A DNA stretch of 64,000 nt from JAHDHW01 sp965220465 (GCA_965220465.1 CBDCPZ010000024.1:62001-126000); one strand, 5' to 3'; shown: positions 17,145 through 27,211, counted from the first letter of the stretch. A program made the numbers and translations. Notes: generated by a model from the letters alone, not told the origin.

Positions 17145-18182
17145 TTACAATGCTGATTTAAATTGATTCAAAAAGCGAACATCATTTTCGAAAAGCAGGC
17201 GGATATCAGAGATGTCATAAAATTGCATCGCTGAACGTTCAATACCAATCCCAAAAGCAAAACCTGTGTATTTTTCAGAATCAATCCCGCAATTGTCCAA
17301 AACTGCCGGATCAACCATTCCACAGCCCAGCACTTCCAACCAGCCAGTCCCTTTTGTTAAACGAATTGATTTTTCATCGGCAGTGCCCATGAAAACATCC
17401 ATTTCGGCACTTGGCTCTGTAAACGGAAAATACGATGGGCGCAATCGAATTTTGGTATCGGCGCCGTACATTTCTGTGGCAAAATAATTTAGAGTTTGTT
17501 TCAAATCTGCAAAAGAAACGTTTTCATCAATATACAATCCTTCCACCTGGTGAAACTGGCAATGCGAGCGAGCGGAAACCGTCTCGTTGCGATAAACCCT
17601 GCCCGGAGCTATAATACGAATTGGTGGCTTTTGGCTGGTCATCACCCGTGCCTGAACAGATGAAGTATGTGTCCGTAAAAGCATTTCAGCACTATTCTGC
17701 AGATAAAAAGTATCCTGCATATCTCGAGCCGGATGATCCTCCGGAGTATTCATTGCTGTGAAATTATGCCAGTCATCTTCGATCTCACGATCCTCTGCAA
17801 CCACAAATCCTATCCGTGCAAAAATATCTATGATTCGATTCATTGCTATCGAAATAGGGTGGCGTGTCCCAAGTCCGATTGGTTCGCCCGGAGCACTCAA
17901 GTCAATTTGTTTTGCCTTACCGTTTTCGCCTGCAGCTTCAATAGCTTCTTTAAGATTATTAAATTTATCTTCGGCGGATTGTTTTACGGTATTGACCAAT
18001 TGACCAAACTCTTTTTTAAGCTCATTAGGAACATTCCGAATTTCGCCAAAAAGTGGTTTAATTATATTTTTTGAACCTACGTATTTTATACGAAACTGCT
18101 CCACCTCTTCCTGAGATTTAGGCGTAGCACTTTCGATATCTTCGAGAACTTTTTTTACTTTATCAAAAATTTCAACTGACAT
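17145..18182 (-). CDS. pheS: Phenylalanyl-tRNA synthetase alpha subunit
   Basis: 345 aa from the ATG at 18182 (MSVEIFDKVKKVL); nine upstream codons are also open but do not match the family start. An N-terminal coiled coil (about 1-85) binds tRNA. The catalytic core has HPISIAMNRIIDIFARIGF, DMQDTFYL, the motif-2 region PGRVYRNETVSARSHCQFHQVEG, and motif 3 in FAFGIGIERSAM. It needs PheT, which is not in this window. It heads the pheS-hisS-gatA run. A TACCTTTG box (18227-18220, minus strand) just upstream fits a -7 element, but I find no good -33 partner. Confidence 0.95.
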   Translation of the reverse strand: MSVEIFDKVKKVLEDIESATPKSQEEVEQFRIKYVGSKNIIKPLFGEIRNVPNELKKEFGQLVNTVKQSAEDKFNNLKEAIEAAGENGKAKQIDLSAPGEPIGLGTRHPISIAMNRIIDIFARIGFVVAEDREIEDDWHNFTAMNTPEDHPARDMQDTFYLQNSAEMLLRTHTSSVQARVMTSQKPPIRIIAPGRVYRNETVSARSHCQFHQVEGLYIDENVSFADLKQTLNYFATEMYGADTKIRLRPSYFPFTEPSAEMDVFMGTADEKSIRLTKGTGWLEVLGCGMVDPAVLDNCGIDSEKYTGFAFGIGIERSAMQFYDISDIRLLFENDVRFLNQFKSAL

Positions 18183-18348
18183 TTTATTTTGCTTTATATC
18201 TGCTTGCAATAATGAGGCACAAAGGTAATATATTACATCGATTTTTGCTATTGATCCTTATCTTTCAAAAGTTACACATAGACAATAGCCCCAAAACACT
18301 TGCGTTTCATCTTTAGTTTCAATTAAATCCATTATCCGAAAAGATCAT

Positions 18349-19662
18349 ATGAAAAATACTTTACTTGTTTCTGTTTTACTGTTTTTTACTACTTCAACTT
18401 TAAATGCACAGCAAAACGAAGTTTTTCAGCAGCTTTTAAAAAATTTTACAGAAGAATATCCAACATTAAATATTCCACCTTTAAATTTAAGTTATGTTGA
18501 AAACCTGAAGTCAATTGAAAATGAAGCCTCCATTTTGATTCAAAAAGATTTTTTTAAGCAATACCTTAACGAACTTTTTGCGATCAATCCTTATAAACTT
18601 TCAAAGGAAGAATTGTTAGACTACCATCATTTACGCTACGAAATTTCAGTCAACTGGGAGCGGCTCAATATGGAGCATGTATTTGTTACGGCATTGAAAG
18701 ATGCTGAAATGCCGGATGATGGCTTGATTAACACTCCTCTAGGCCAACAATGGTATTTGTATTATTTAAAAAAGTGGCTTTCTGTAGAAATGAGCGCAGA
18801 AGAACTCATGGAACTTGGAATATTCGAGATAGAAAAGGTGCAATTGGAAATCCAAAACGTTCAAAAAGAATTAGGCTTTGAAAGTGACGATATCGGGTTT
18901 TATAAAATGCTAAATGGCAAATTGTTTTATATAACTGACCAAACTGAAATTTTGAGAACCTTTCAACAAAAACGGGATTCTGTAAACAGCAATTATCAAA
19001 ATATATTTTTTGAATATAAAATACCTGAAATGGCCATTGAACTGACTCCTTCCGGCGGCATGGGAGATGTTCCGGGTTATTATTCTCCAGCGGATCAGAC
19101 CTTTTATTTTAACTTTTTTAATGGAACTTACAATACCCGAAATTTTGACTGGCTGTTCATTCATGAAGGAATTCCCGGCCATCATTTTCAAACTAATATT
19201 GAATCAGCGAAAGAAAATAAATCAGATTTCCGGTCACTTTTCGAATATCCTGCTTATTTGGAAGGTTGGGCGGCTTACTGTGAAGAATTAGGAAAGGAAA
19301 TTGGTTTATATCAAAATTCTTATGATTATCTTGGGAAATTAGAGTGGGATCTCGTTCGTTCGGTGCGGGTTGTACTTGATATTGGGATAAATTATTATGG
19401 TTGGTCGGATGAGGAAGCAATGGAATATTGGAAAGAAAATATTGTCAATCAAGACGACAAAGCCATGCGGGAAATTAGCCGGATGAAACGTTGGCCAGCA
19501 CAGGTATTAACGTATAAAGTTGGTGCTGCGAAAATTTTAGAGTTGAAGGAAAAAATGCAGGAAAAACTCGGTGATGATTTTAATGTAAAAGAATTTCATG
19601 ATAAAATTCTCAAAGCAGGCCCCGTACCCTTACTTTTGCTCGAAAGATATATATTTAACTAA
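18349..19662 (+). CDS. DUF885-family putative zinc peptidase, exported
   Basis: 437 aa. A signal peptide ends near TLNAQ (residues 1-20). The body is helical, with the DUF885 hallmark HEGIPGHHFQ near residue 272, a variant of the HExxH-type zinc site, and a downstream conserved EGWAAYCEELG that supplies the acidic ligand. Relatives are thought to be periplasmic carboxypeptidase-like metalloenzymes. The gene is somewhat shorter than many DUF885 proteins (550-600 aa) but has both halves of the motif. It is followed by 74 bp and the O-antigen ligase gene, on the same strand. The substrate is unknown. Confidence 0.82.
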   Translation: MKNTLLVSVLLFFTTSTLNAQQNEVFQQLLKNFTEEYPTLNIPPLNLSYVENLKSIENEASILIQKDFFKQYLNELFAINPYKLSKEELLDYHHLRYEISVNWERLNMEHVFVTALKDAEMPDDGLINTPLGQQWYLYYLKKWLSVEMSAEELMELGIFEIEKVQLEIQNVQKELGFESDDIGFYKMLNGKLFYITDQTEILRTFQQKRDSVNSNYQNIFFEYKIPEMAIELTPSGGMGDVPGYYSPADQTFYFNFFNGTYNTRNFDWLFIHEGIPGHHFQTNIESAKENKSDFRSLFEYPAYLEGWAAYCEELGKEIGLYQNSYDYLGKLEWDLVRSVRVVLDIGINYYGWSDEEAMEYWKENIVNQDDKAMREISRMKRWPAQVLTYKVGAAKILELKEKMQEKLGDDFNVKEFHDKILKAGPVPLLLLERYIFN

Positions 19663-19736
19663 TAAACTAATGTTCAGAATTATATGGCCATCTCTACCAA
19701 AAAGTAGAGGTAATAAATATTAGCAGGACCTAACAG

Positions 19737-21008
19737 ATGGACTTTATAAAAAGAATTACACGGCAACAATTTGCTTTCTTATTCTGCTGTTTGCTGCTCG
19801 TAGCTTTGATTTATTCAAAGTTTATGATTTCAGTTTCTATGATTGCTCTTTTGGTCATCAGTTTATTTTCTTTTGATCTTGATAAAAGCTTTCCTGTTGG
19901 GTTCAATCCTTCGCTAAAGTCTAATTTTAAAAACCTCCTTTCACATAAAGCATACCTTGCTGTAACGTTTTTTTTCTTTCTGGTTCTGGTTAGTAGCATG
20001 TGGTCCGAAGACAGCACTTATTTGATGGAAAGGCTACGCATCAAACTACCTTTTCTGTTGTTGCCTTTTGTAATTATCAGTATCCCGCCTTTTTCGGAAA
20101 GGCAATACCTTAGCCTGTTTTATTTCCTGGTTATTGTGATGTTTTTCAGCTCTTTGGTCGTTGGGAATAATTATCTCCAAAACTTTGAAACGATAACTGA
20201 AACAATCAATCAAGGGAAAGTCATCCCTACTCCAATGCACCATATCCGCTTTAGCCTTGTGTTGGCTTTTAGCATTTTATCGGGAATCGTTTTGTGGTGG
20301 AAAAAGTTTTATCTCAAGTATAAATGGGAACGCCATTTCATTGCTTTTATAACGGTTTTCTTATTTTATTTTATTCATGTACTTTCCGTTCGCAGCGGTC
20401 TTTTCGTTTTATATTTTTCCATTCTATTTTTTAGCGTCCGCTATATTTATTTAACACGCAGATTTAAATTGGGTTTGGCAACTATTCTCGGATTAGTTCT
20501 TTTGCCCATCATCGCTTACAAGACGATTGAGAGTTTTCAGGCTAAAGTTGATTATGCAAAACGCGATCTGGAAATGTATACATTGGGCAAAGGCAAAGAT
20601 TATTCTGACGCTGAGCGAATCATTTCTTTTGAGGTAGGTTTCGAAATTGGTAACAAAAATCCTCTTTTTGGTGTTGGCGCAGGAGATTTGAAAAAAGAAG
20701 TTGAAGAATATTATGCGACTCATTTCATCGATGTTTCAACACCAAAGATGCCCCATAACCAGTTTATTTCAACTTATGCCGGAACAGGCATATTCGGTCT
20801 TTTAATTTTTTGCTTCGCATTCTTTTATCCGCTGTGGTATAAAGGCAACTATAAAGACGAAATTTTTGCGTCGCTGCATTTGATTGTCTTCTTTTCGTTT
20901 ATGGTGGAAAACACGATTGAAACAGCGATCGGAGTAGCCTTTTATTCGTTTTTCTTACTGATTGGAATTAACTATCTGTCTGGGAAAGAACTTGATTCGG
21001 GTTCATGA
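19737..21008 (+). CDS. O-antigen ligase/polymerase-family membrane protein
   Basis: 423 aa with about ten hydrophobic helices from residue 10 to 415. The Wzy_C/WaaL pattern is present: a periplasmic loop with conserved Arg (HHIRFSLVLAFSILSG, HVLSVRSGLF), then a large loop ending KMPHNQFISTYAGTGIFGLLIF, whose H-N-x-x-L/I-like segment is the ligase signature. Such proteins transfer or polymerise lipid-linked glycans at the periplasmic face. There is no glycan cluster around it; kdsD lies 5 kb away. It converges with the rhomboid gene (10 bp gap). Ligase versus polymerase cannot be decided. Confidence 0.75.
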   Translation: MDFIKRITRQQFAFLFCCLLLVALIYSKFMISVSMIALLVISLFSFDLDKSFPVGFNPSLKSNFKNLLSHKAYLAVTFFFFLVLVSSMWSEDSTYLMERLRIKLPFLLLPFVIISIPPFSERQYLSLFYFLVIVMFFSSLVVGNNYLQNFETITETINQGKVIPTPMHHIRFSLVLAFSILSGIVLWWKKFYLKYKWERHFIAFITVFLFYFIHVLSVRSGLFVLYFSILFFSVRYIYLTRRFKLGLATILGLVLLPIIAYKTIESFQAKVDYAKRDLEMYTLGKGKDYSDAERIISFEVGFEIGNKNPLFGVGAGDLKKEVEEYYATHFIDVSTPKMPHNQFISTYAGTGIFGLLIFCFAFFYPLWYKGNYKDEIFASLHLIVFFSFMVENTIETAIGVAFYSFFLLIGINYLSGKELDSGS

Positions 21009-21018
21009 TTTTACTCTT

Positions 21019-21666
21019 TTAGTACAAGGATTTTTGAGGAAAACTTCTTTTTAAATAATAACCAGCTAAAAATCCAAAAGCAAAGCCTCCAATATGTGCC
21101 CACCATGCAACTCCGCCGCCAGCAACATTTTGCGTTCCGACAGAAGCCACTCCATTGATGGTTTGTTGAACAATCCATAATCCCAGAAAAACTATTGCCG
21201 GGATATTTATAAAAAAAAATAAAAAAAAGGTTTTAATTCGCGAACTGGGAAACATCACAAGGTAAGCCCCTAAAACAGCCGAAATCGCACCACTGGCTCC
21301 AACCGTTGGGATGAAACTTTGGGTATTGAAAAAAATATGCGCTAATGAAGCAGCGATTCCTCCAAAAAGGTAAAAAAGCAGAAAATTGAAATTTCCGATC
21401 GTTGCTTCAATATTGTCTGCAAAAACCCATAGAAAAAGCATGTTAGAAAGCAAGTGCATCCAGCCTCCATGCAAAAACATACTCGTAATAATTGTATGAA
21501 AGTCATTCCCTCTGAGCACTTCTGCCGGAACAGTTGCAAACTCCATTAAGCTGGAATCTGAGTAGAGTTGGAAGGCAAAAATGATAATATTTAAACAAAT
21601 AAACCCATAGCTGAATAAAGGGAAACTCCCTCCTTTGACCTGATCGTCACCAACAGGAAAAATCAT
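21019..21666 (-). CDS. Rhomboid intramembrane serine protease
   Basis: 215 aa with six predicted membrane helices. The catalytic dyad is present: S125 in VGASGAISAVLGAYL and H191 in WWAHIGGFAFGFLAG. HLLSNMLFLWVFAD (H71, N75) supplies the oxyanion side. It cleaves membrane proteins within or near their helices. The protein is of normal minimal bacterial rhomboid size, with no extra cytoplasmic domain. The start (MIFPVGDDQ) is an ATG with 111 bp of intergenic DNA behind it. Substrates are unknown. Confidence 0.92.
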   Translation of the reverse strand: MIFPVGDDQVKGGSFPLFSYGFICLNIIIFAFQLYSDSSLMEFATVPAEVLRGNDFHTIITSMFLHGGWMHLLSNMLFLWVFADNIEATIGNFNFLLFYLFGGIAASLAHIFFNTQSFIPTVGASGAISAVLGAYLVMFPSSRIKTFFLFFFINIPAIVFLGLWIVQQTINGVASVGTQNVAGGGVAWWAHIGGFAFGFLAGYYLKRSFPQKSLY

Positions 21667-21777
21667 AGCTGATGGATTTATGATTAAAAGGTAATTTGAA
21701 TAGGCAGCTTTTTTTATTTGATTTAAAATTGTTGCTGCCCTTGAGGAGCCAAATTAATTAATCACAATGGAAAACGA

Positions 21778-22563
21778 CTAGTTTATAATGATTTTTTTAA
21801 CGATCTCTTTTTCACTACTCTTCAACTTTATAAAATAGGTTCCGGCATTCCAATCAGCAACATTGACCGAATTCACGTAGCCAATATTTTTATAAACCTG
21901 TCTTCCTGTAACATCAAAAATTGAAATTTCATCAATTGGTGTCAGGTTCGGATCAAGGTCAATAAATAACCAGGAATCAATAACCGGATTAGGAAATATT
22001 TTTACATCATTAAAGAATGCCTCATCGATTGAAGTCACCAAATCCAAATGAAGTTCATCAAAATAGGAGGAATGAGAAGGGCCGGCAGGACCTCCAACGA
22101 GGCCGGAATTGATGACCACAACGGCAACATCTCCAGGTTCCAATTCAAAGGTATCCACTACGCTAAGCATCGTCCAGATTTCACTCGAAGTAGTATCCCC
22201 TTCCAACAGATGAATCGTTCCTTCAGGATCGTTCCGGCCGAGATAAATTCCAACGACCGGCCCTTGGGGATCAACTTTTGCCCGTCCTTCCAGTCGAAAA
22301 ACCTGGCCGTTTGTCACTGTTGGAAGGATCTGATAAAAATATCCCGGGTAACAGCCTTGTGTCTGGCCAGGCTGCATTTTTACGCACCATTGTCCTCCAT
22401 TTGGAGGAGCATCATTTTCAGAAGTTGCAAAATCACAATAATAATCCAGCCAGCCTTCAAGAGTAGGTTGCCCGTTTTCTTCGAAGCTGGAATTTTGTAA
22501 TTGCGCATTCATGCAAGTTGCAGAACCAATAACCAGTAGTAAGCAAAATAGAATATTTTTCAT
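21778..22563 (-). CDS. Secreted T9SS cargo protein
   Basis: 261 aa. A signal peptide (residues 1-20, MKNILFCLLLVIGSATCMNA) is followed by a beta-rich region of about 150 residues resembling a carbohydrate-binding-like jelly roll (LQNSSFEENGQPTLEGW..., typical of such domains in Bacteroidota). Residues about 180-261 are a T9SS type A sorting domain: FPNPVIDSWLFIDL, ISIFDVTGRQVYKN, WNAGTYFIKLKS and a KKIIIN end. It should be exported through the Sec and type IX systems and anchored or released at the cell surface. No enzymatic motif is seen. Confidence 0.8.
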   Translation of the reverse strand: MKNILFCLLLVIGSATCMNAQLQNSSFEENGQPTLEGWLDYYCDFATSENDAPPNGGQWCVKMQPGQTQGCYPGYFYQILPTVTNGQVFRLEGRAKVDPQGPVVGIYLGRNDPEGTIHLLEGDTTSSEIWTMLSVVDTFELEPGDVAVVVINSGLVGGPAGPSHSSYFDELHLDLVTSIDEAFFNDVKIFPNPVIDSWLFIDLDPNLTPIDEISIFDVTGRQVYKNIGYVNSVNVADWNAGTYFIKLKSSEKEIVKKIIIN

Positions 22564-22609
22564 CGTAGCTTTTTCTTAAATAGACAGAAGGTTTACTTGA
22601 AAAGGTTGG

Positions 22610-24895
22610 CTATTTTCTGGCGTAAGCTTCAAAGAATTTACATTCTTCAATAGCTTGAAGGTAAAAATCTGTGTTTGAATAATTTTCTTTTAACAATTTA
22701 AAATACGTTCTGTATTCTTCCGGAAAATCTGGTATTTTGTTACCATAACTATTGTATTTACAATCTTTGCTGGTGTAATACATTCTTTGCTCACACCTGG
22801 CAGCCATAAACGAGGCTTTCGCGGCTAACTCAATATTTTTAGTGGTCAATCTGGCTATTTCAAAATACTCCATGGCTTTTGTGCAATCCTGATTTTCCAT
22901 GTTGCCAAATGGAAAATAATAATCGGAAAATATTCCGTCTTTATCGTAGGACCAGTTTGCACCGCTTCTAAAAAAATCCATCACTTTCCACGAATATCCG
23001 AAGTAGCTCATGTTGTAAAAAGCTGTTCCCAATTGATAATAATATTCTGCTCCTCGTACAAAATCAGACTTTGCTTTATACTCTAATTCAAAAATCTTTT
23101 CGATAATCTCCACCTTGTTGAAATACTGAATAGAATCAGGCATCCGGCATTCATTTATACAATCATATGTAAAGTCAATGAATGGATTGTATTGGTGCAA
23201 ATCCCACTCAGTACGGGGAATTCTTTTCAAAACTTCTAATGCTGCTTCAAGCCTGCCCTGGGCCATAAAGTAAGTCCCTTTCAAATCCATCAATTCATTT
23301 TCGATTGTTGATCCATCCTTATTGGTAATCAGCGCTCTTTCAAACTTCGAAGGAGTTTCTTTCCTGCAAACATTGAGCAGGTCTTCGATAATATCCGGTT
23401 GTGGGTTAGGTTTTAGAGCGGTTAGACTATAGCGGCACCGAAATGCTTTTCCGGGATTCCCCTGAGTTTTATAAACATACGCCAGGCGGTCATTCAAAAA
23501 ATCCGGAAAACTGTTATATTTTTTATATAAAGGATTGTCTGTGATGATTTCAGCTATTTCTTTTTCATCCTCACTATCAATAGACTCATAAGAATTGATT
23601 CTAAGGGCAAGTATAAAAACATCCAACTGCTCGGTCAGCAACTTATTGGATAGGTTTTTCTTTAAACGGGTAAACGTTTTTTCAGCGGCATAAAGATCGC
23701 CCGCAAGATATTCCAAATAACCATTTGCCAATTGCCACAATTCAGGCCGGGCGACTTTGTTTTCAGCGATACATTTCAACACAAATGCCTGTAAAGTCAC
23801 CAAATATTCTCCGGCTTTTTTTCGTGGAAGGTTGTGAAACTGTTTGTTCTGTTTGTTTTTATCATTAAATGCTACTCCTAAAAGGTCTCTTTCCAATTCT
23901 CGAATTTCCTTTACCAGCAAGAGCTCCAGGTTATCGTTTTCAGGATCTAGCTCATAAATTTTCACCATTGCTTCAGCGGCAATACTGTTTTTAGCATTTG
24001 CACGCAAAGCGTATAGCGTAGCCCGCTCACGATCACTTTGGCACTTTAATAGGCATTCATTCCACTCCGCGTCTGTTTTAATAGAAAAGCTACGAAAAGC
24101 GGATTCACGTTTGCTGAGACAATGATCAAAAATTAAAGAAAACAAATATGCTGCTTCGACACGCTTTCCCAAACTTTTCAAAGCGCCTGCTTTATGTCCA
24201 AGAATCCAATAGTTTAGAATACTTTCTATTTGATCTGTCTTTGGAATCAAATAATCATAAAGCGATAAAACCTGTGGATAATTCTTTTTATAATGAGCTA
24301 ACCGGATCAGCTGATAAGCGTAGCGAAGCCGAATGTAATTGGATTTTGTTTTTACAAAAACTTCCCGTCCTTCTTCAATCAGATTTTGCATGGCAAAAGT
24401 ATCCCGCTCTGGCCTTTCCCAATCATTGGACTGAATGACATAGGGTTCGCAATGTTTAGCAAAAATCAGGTAATCGATTGTTTCCAGGCAATTGTTGTTT
24501 TTCAGATGCCTTGCAAAACCATTATCTTTTAACCGTGGACTTAAAGGGTATTTTTTATTTTGAATCGAAGTACGCAGCACCTTCAATTCAGAATAACTTG
24601 TATTGTAAATAACTTCTTCGAGCTCATCAATTTTTACCAAATCACAAAAAATCTCCTGCCACTCTTCCAGGTTTCCCTTTTGTTGGATGTTCTGGATGGT
24701 TTCAAATTTATTGTAAAATTGATCGAATTTAAAAAAGTAGGGGACATAACCGGATTTTTGATTTACAATCGCCGGAATGACAAAAGAATAACCCTGAAAG
24801 CTAAGATCTGGCCCACATCCCTTTGAGATTCGAATCGGTAAGGAGGTCATTATCCCACTAACGAAAACGATTACAAATATCTTCCAATATTTCAT
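22610..24895 (-). CDS. Exported alpha-solenoid (TPR-like) protein, unknown function
   Basis: 761 aa from the ATG at 24895 (MKYWKIFVIVFVSGIM); a TTG ten codons further upstream is less likely. A hydrophobic leader is followed by a cysteine-containing GCGPDLSFQGYSFVIP segment, then about 650 residues of helical repeats with TPR-like hairpins (for example YLAGDLYAAEKTFTRLKKN, FMAQGRLEAALEVLKRIPR). No enzymatic motif is visible. Its start overlaps the end of the upstream gene by 38 bp, so the two are translationally coupled. I do not recognise the family. Function unknown; a scaffold in the envelope is a guess. Confidence 0.6.
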   Translation of the reverse strand: MKYWKIFVIVFVSGIMTSLPIRISKGCGPDLSFQGYSFVIPAIVNQKSGYVPYFFKFDQFYNKFETIQNIQQKGNLEEWQEIFCDLVKIDELEEVIYNTSYSELKVLRTSIQNKKYPLSPRLKDNGFARHLKNNNCLETIDYLIFAKHCEPYVIQSNDWERPERDTFAMQNLIEEGREVFVKTKSNYIRLRYAYQLIRLAHYKKNYPQVLSLYDYLIPKTDQIESILNYWILGHKAGALKSLGKRVEAAYLFSLIFDHCLSKRESAFRSFSIKTDAEWNECLLKCQSDRERATLYALRANAKNSIAAEAMVKIYELDPENDNLELLLVKEIRELERDLLGVAFNDKNKQNKQFHNLPRKKAGEYLVTLQAFVLKCIAENKVARPELWQLANGYLEYLAGDLYAAEKTFTRLKKNLSNKLLTEQLDVFILALRINSYESIDSEDEKEIAEIITDNPLYKKYNSFPDFLNDRLAYVYKTQGNPGKAFRCRYSLTALKPNPQPDIIEDLLNVCRKETPSKFERALITNKDGSTIENELMDLKGTYFMAQGRLEAALEVLKRIPRTEWDLHQYNPFIDFTYDCINECRMPDSIQYFNKVEIIEKIFELEYKAKSDFVRGAEYYYQLGTAFYNMSYFGYSWKVMDFFRSGANWSYDKDGIFSDYYFPFGNMENQDCTKAMEYFEIARLTTKNIELAAKASFMAARCEQRMYYTSKDCKYNSYGNKIPDFPEEYRTYFKLLKENYSNTDFYLQAIEECKFFEAYARK

Positions 24896-25910
24896 GAGGA
24901 TAATTATTAATTGCAATAGAATCAAGATGGTAAAAAATAACCGTCAAGTCTGTGTTTTGAATGAGATTACTTAATAAATCAGCTGATTCCTGCAATGATT
25001 CATTGAGCGCCATTTCCAAACGAAGCACATCGCCTTTGTACAAATAATGACCTTGAAGATACGTACTTTTAATGATCTCAAAATGGGTTTCATCAATTTT
25101 TAAAAAGCGCAACTCGTCTTTTAAATCCGAAGCCTGGAGATTGTTGATCAAATTTATCATTCTGCCTTCCCGAATCAACACGCCCCATGAAAATATAGGT
25201 AATGCCACGTCAATCGCCAAAGGATAGTTTTCAAAATTTTCCAAATATTGCTTCGCAATGCTAAGGTCAAGAATGGAGTTTTTAGCATTCACGTCTTCAA
25301 CATTTCCCATATTGTAAAACATTAAAACGCCTCGATCAACTGGAGGAACGCCCGTTTTTTCAAAAAACTTGATTTGATGCAATCGAATCGTACTGCTTAA
25401 AAGAATTGATTTTCTTTGAATTTTTGATCTAATTTCCTTTAAAAAAGTAAAATACTTTAACTGCGTTTTGGGAGACCAATCGCAATCAAATTGTATTTCC
25501 CTGATTTGATGACTTAGAAAATTTGAAGTGATTTTTAAAATTTTTTCAACGACGTGATTTACAAGTTCGGAAACCTCATTTGCCGGAAGATTTAGAAAAG
25601 TTCTGTTTGTGATAAAAACCGTAGGGACAATTTCAATGCTATCAGAAAGGTCTGATTTTATTTCGAGTTCAGCAATTGGCAAAGGCTGATCAGTTGTTCC
25701 ATCCCAATCGACATCAAAAAATCGAAGATAGATTCGATGTGTTGAAATGGTTTTTAAATAGATTTCTTCCTGCTTTGAAATATTCAAAGTTGATTTCCAA
25801 TGATAAAATGCAGGCTTGACGTTTCTCTCAGAAGTTTTTTGACAAGCAGCTAATGAAAAAACAGTGCATAAAATCAGACAGACTCCGTAGCTAGAACACA
25901 CATTTTTCAT
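24858..25910 (-). CDS. Putative lipoprotein, unknown function
   Basis: 350 aa. The leader ends in a good lipobox, SLAAC (Cys at about residue 23). The body starts FYHWKSTLNISKQEEIYL and has alternating strand-helix segments (RIYLRFFDVDWD, IQFDCDWSP, LSSTIRLHQIKFF, GVLMFYNMGN, LAIDVALPIFSWGVL) that look like a TIM-barrel, reminiscent of glycoside-hydrolase-like folds. Conserved D-x-D-W type acidic segments are present, but I cannot assign a catalytic pair. It overlaps kdsD by 4 bp (ATGA) and the solenoid gene by 38 bp, so the three form an operon. Function unknown. Confidence 0.6.
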   Translation of the reverse strand: MKNVCSSYGVCLILCTVFSLAACQKTSERNVKPAFYHWKSTLNISKQEEIYLKTISTHRIYLRFFDVDWDGTTDQPLPIAELEIKSDLSDSIEIVPTVFITNRTFLNLPANEVSELVNHVVEKILKITSNFLSHQIREIQFDCDWSPKTQLKYFTFLKEIRSKIQRKSILLSSTIRLHQIKFFEKTGVPPVDRGVLMFYNMGNVEDVNAKNSILDLSIAKQYLENFENYPLAIDVALPIFSWGVLIREGRMINLINNLQASDLKDELRFLKIDETHFEIIKSTYLQGHYLYKGDVLRLEMALNESLQESADLLSNLIQNTDLTVIFYHLDSIAINNYPHEILEDICNRFR

Positions 25911-26875
25911 ATCAGCCCTTCTCTGATCAAATCATGGAGATGAACAACTCCAAGGTACTTTCCATTTTCTGCTACTAAAATTTGAGTGATGCTGTTTTCA
26001 CGCATTATTTCCAATGCTTTTACAGCCAGGGCGTCTCCCTGAATAGTTTTGGGGCGATGATTCATGATATCTTTTGCCTTCAAATGGCTGATGTCTTTTT
26101 CACTTTCCAGCATCCGCCTCAAATCGCCATCTGTGATCACCCCTTGAATTACTTCATTTTTATTAAGCACTGCCGTCATACCCAAACGTTTTGAAGTGAT
26201 TTGCATAATGATTTTACGAATGTTGTCATCCTCAAAAACAACCGGTCTTTCATTATTTGGATAAATATCATTAACCCGTAAATAGAGCTGTTTGCCTAAT
26301 GCTCCCCCCGGATGATATTGTGCAAAATCCAATGGAGTAAACCCTCGTAAAGCAAGCAATGTAGTGGCGAGCGCATCACCAATGGCCATTTGTGCAGCTG
26401 TGCTGGCAGTTGGAGCAAGGTTGTTGGGGTCAGCTTCTTTTGAAACAGGAGTATGCAGGATATATCGTGCATTTTTCCCGAGATAAGAATCTTTGTTGCT
26501 CACCATCCCAATCATTGTGTTACCGGCAGATCGCAACAGCGGAACAAGGACTTTAATTTCTGGAGTTTCACCACTTTTTGAAATACAAAGTACAATATCG
26601 TTGGGCTGGATCATTCCAAGATCACCGTGGATAGCATCAGCTGCATGCATAAATATGGAAGGGGTTCCGGTCGAATTAAGAGTAGCTACAATTTTATTGG
26701 CGATAATCGCACTTTTTCCAATTCCTGTAACAATAAGCCTTCCTGGTGATTGAAAAATTTCATGAACACAATCTACAAAACCCTTGTCAATGCTATCTTT
26801 CAAGGCTAAAACAGTTTCAGCTTCAATTTGAATTACCTGCTGTGCAATTCTGATAATTTCTACTTCTTCTTTCAC
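25907..26875 (-). CDS. kdsD: Arabinose-5-phosphate isomerase (KdsD/KpsF family)
   Basis: 322 aa. The SIS isomerase domain (about 35-185) has GIGKSAIIANKIVATLNSTG, the phosphate-binding SKSGET and DLAMGDAL-type ending (MAIGDALATTLLALRGF). Two CBS domains occupy about 205-322. It converts ribulose-5-phosphate to arabinose-5-phosphate, the first step to Kdo for lipopolysaccharide. Length and domain order are those of KdsD. It is first in an operon with the lipoprotein and solenoid genes, hinting that those act in the envelope. It is divergent from recQ. Confidence 0.92.
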   Translation of the reverse strand: MKEEVEIIRIAQQVIQIEAETVLALKDSIDKGFVDCVHEIFQSPGRLIVTGIGKSAIIANKIVATLNSTGTPSIFMHAADAIHGDLGMIQPNDIVLCISKSGETPEIKVLVPLLRSAGNTMIGMVSNKDSYLGKNARYILHTPVSKEADPNNLAPTASTAAQMAIGDALATTLLALRGFTPLDFAQYHPGGALGKQLYLRVNDIYPNNERPVVFEDDNIRKIIMQITSKRLGMTAVLNKNEVIQGVITDGDLRRMLESEKDISHLKAKDIMNHRPKTIQGDALAVKALEIMRENSITQILVAENGKYLGVVHLHDLIREGLI

Positions 26876-27211
26876 TATAATTATTGTATTTTTGACAGCT
26901 TTTTTTAAAAACCCGATAGCATTTTTTGGAATCGAAAGTAAGGTTCCACCAAAGCAATTATTATTTAGAATATTCTATTAATATCCCCAACATTTTTAAA
27001 CATTGCTTCGTGACAGTTAATTGACAATTACAAAGTAATTATTATTAAAAACATTACGTTCGATGTACTGAAAATTACGGTTATTTTTATTTATATTTAA
27101 AGTCAAGCCCAAAGCTATAATTTTTTATAACAAATCAACTTTGAAATCTACCCCGCGATTTATAAAATAAGTTGAATTTTTAATTCATGAGAATTGAAAA
27201 TATTAGATAGA
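26876..27211. other. Intergenic region between kdsD and recQ
   Basis: 336 bp of AT-rich DNA between divergent genes, which must hold both promoters. A 12-bp perfect palindrome tagaatattcta sits at 26966-26977 and TAGCTTTG (minus strand, 27117-27110) resembles a -7 box, but neither has a clear partner. I see no RNA gene. Confidence 0.4.

Noticed and set aside
19692..19709. Terminator after the DUF885 gene
   Set aside because: A 6-bp stem ctctac/gtagag is present but no T-run follows, and the O-antigen ligase gene starts close by on the same strand.
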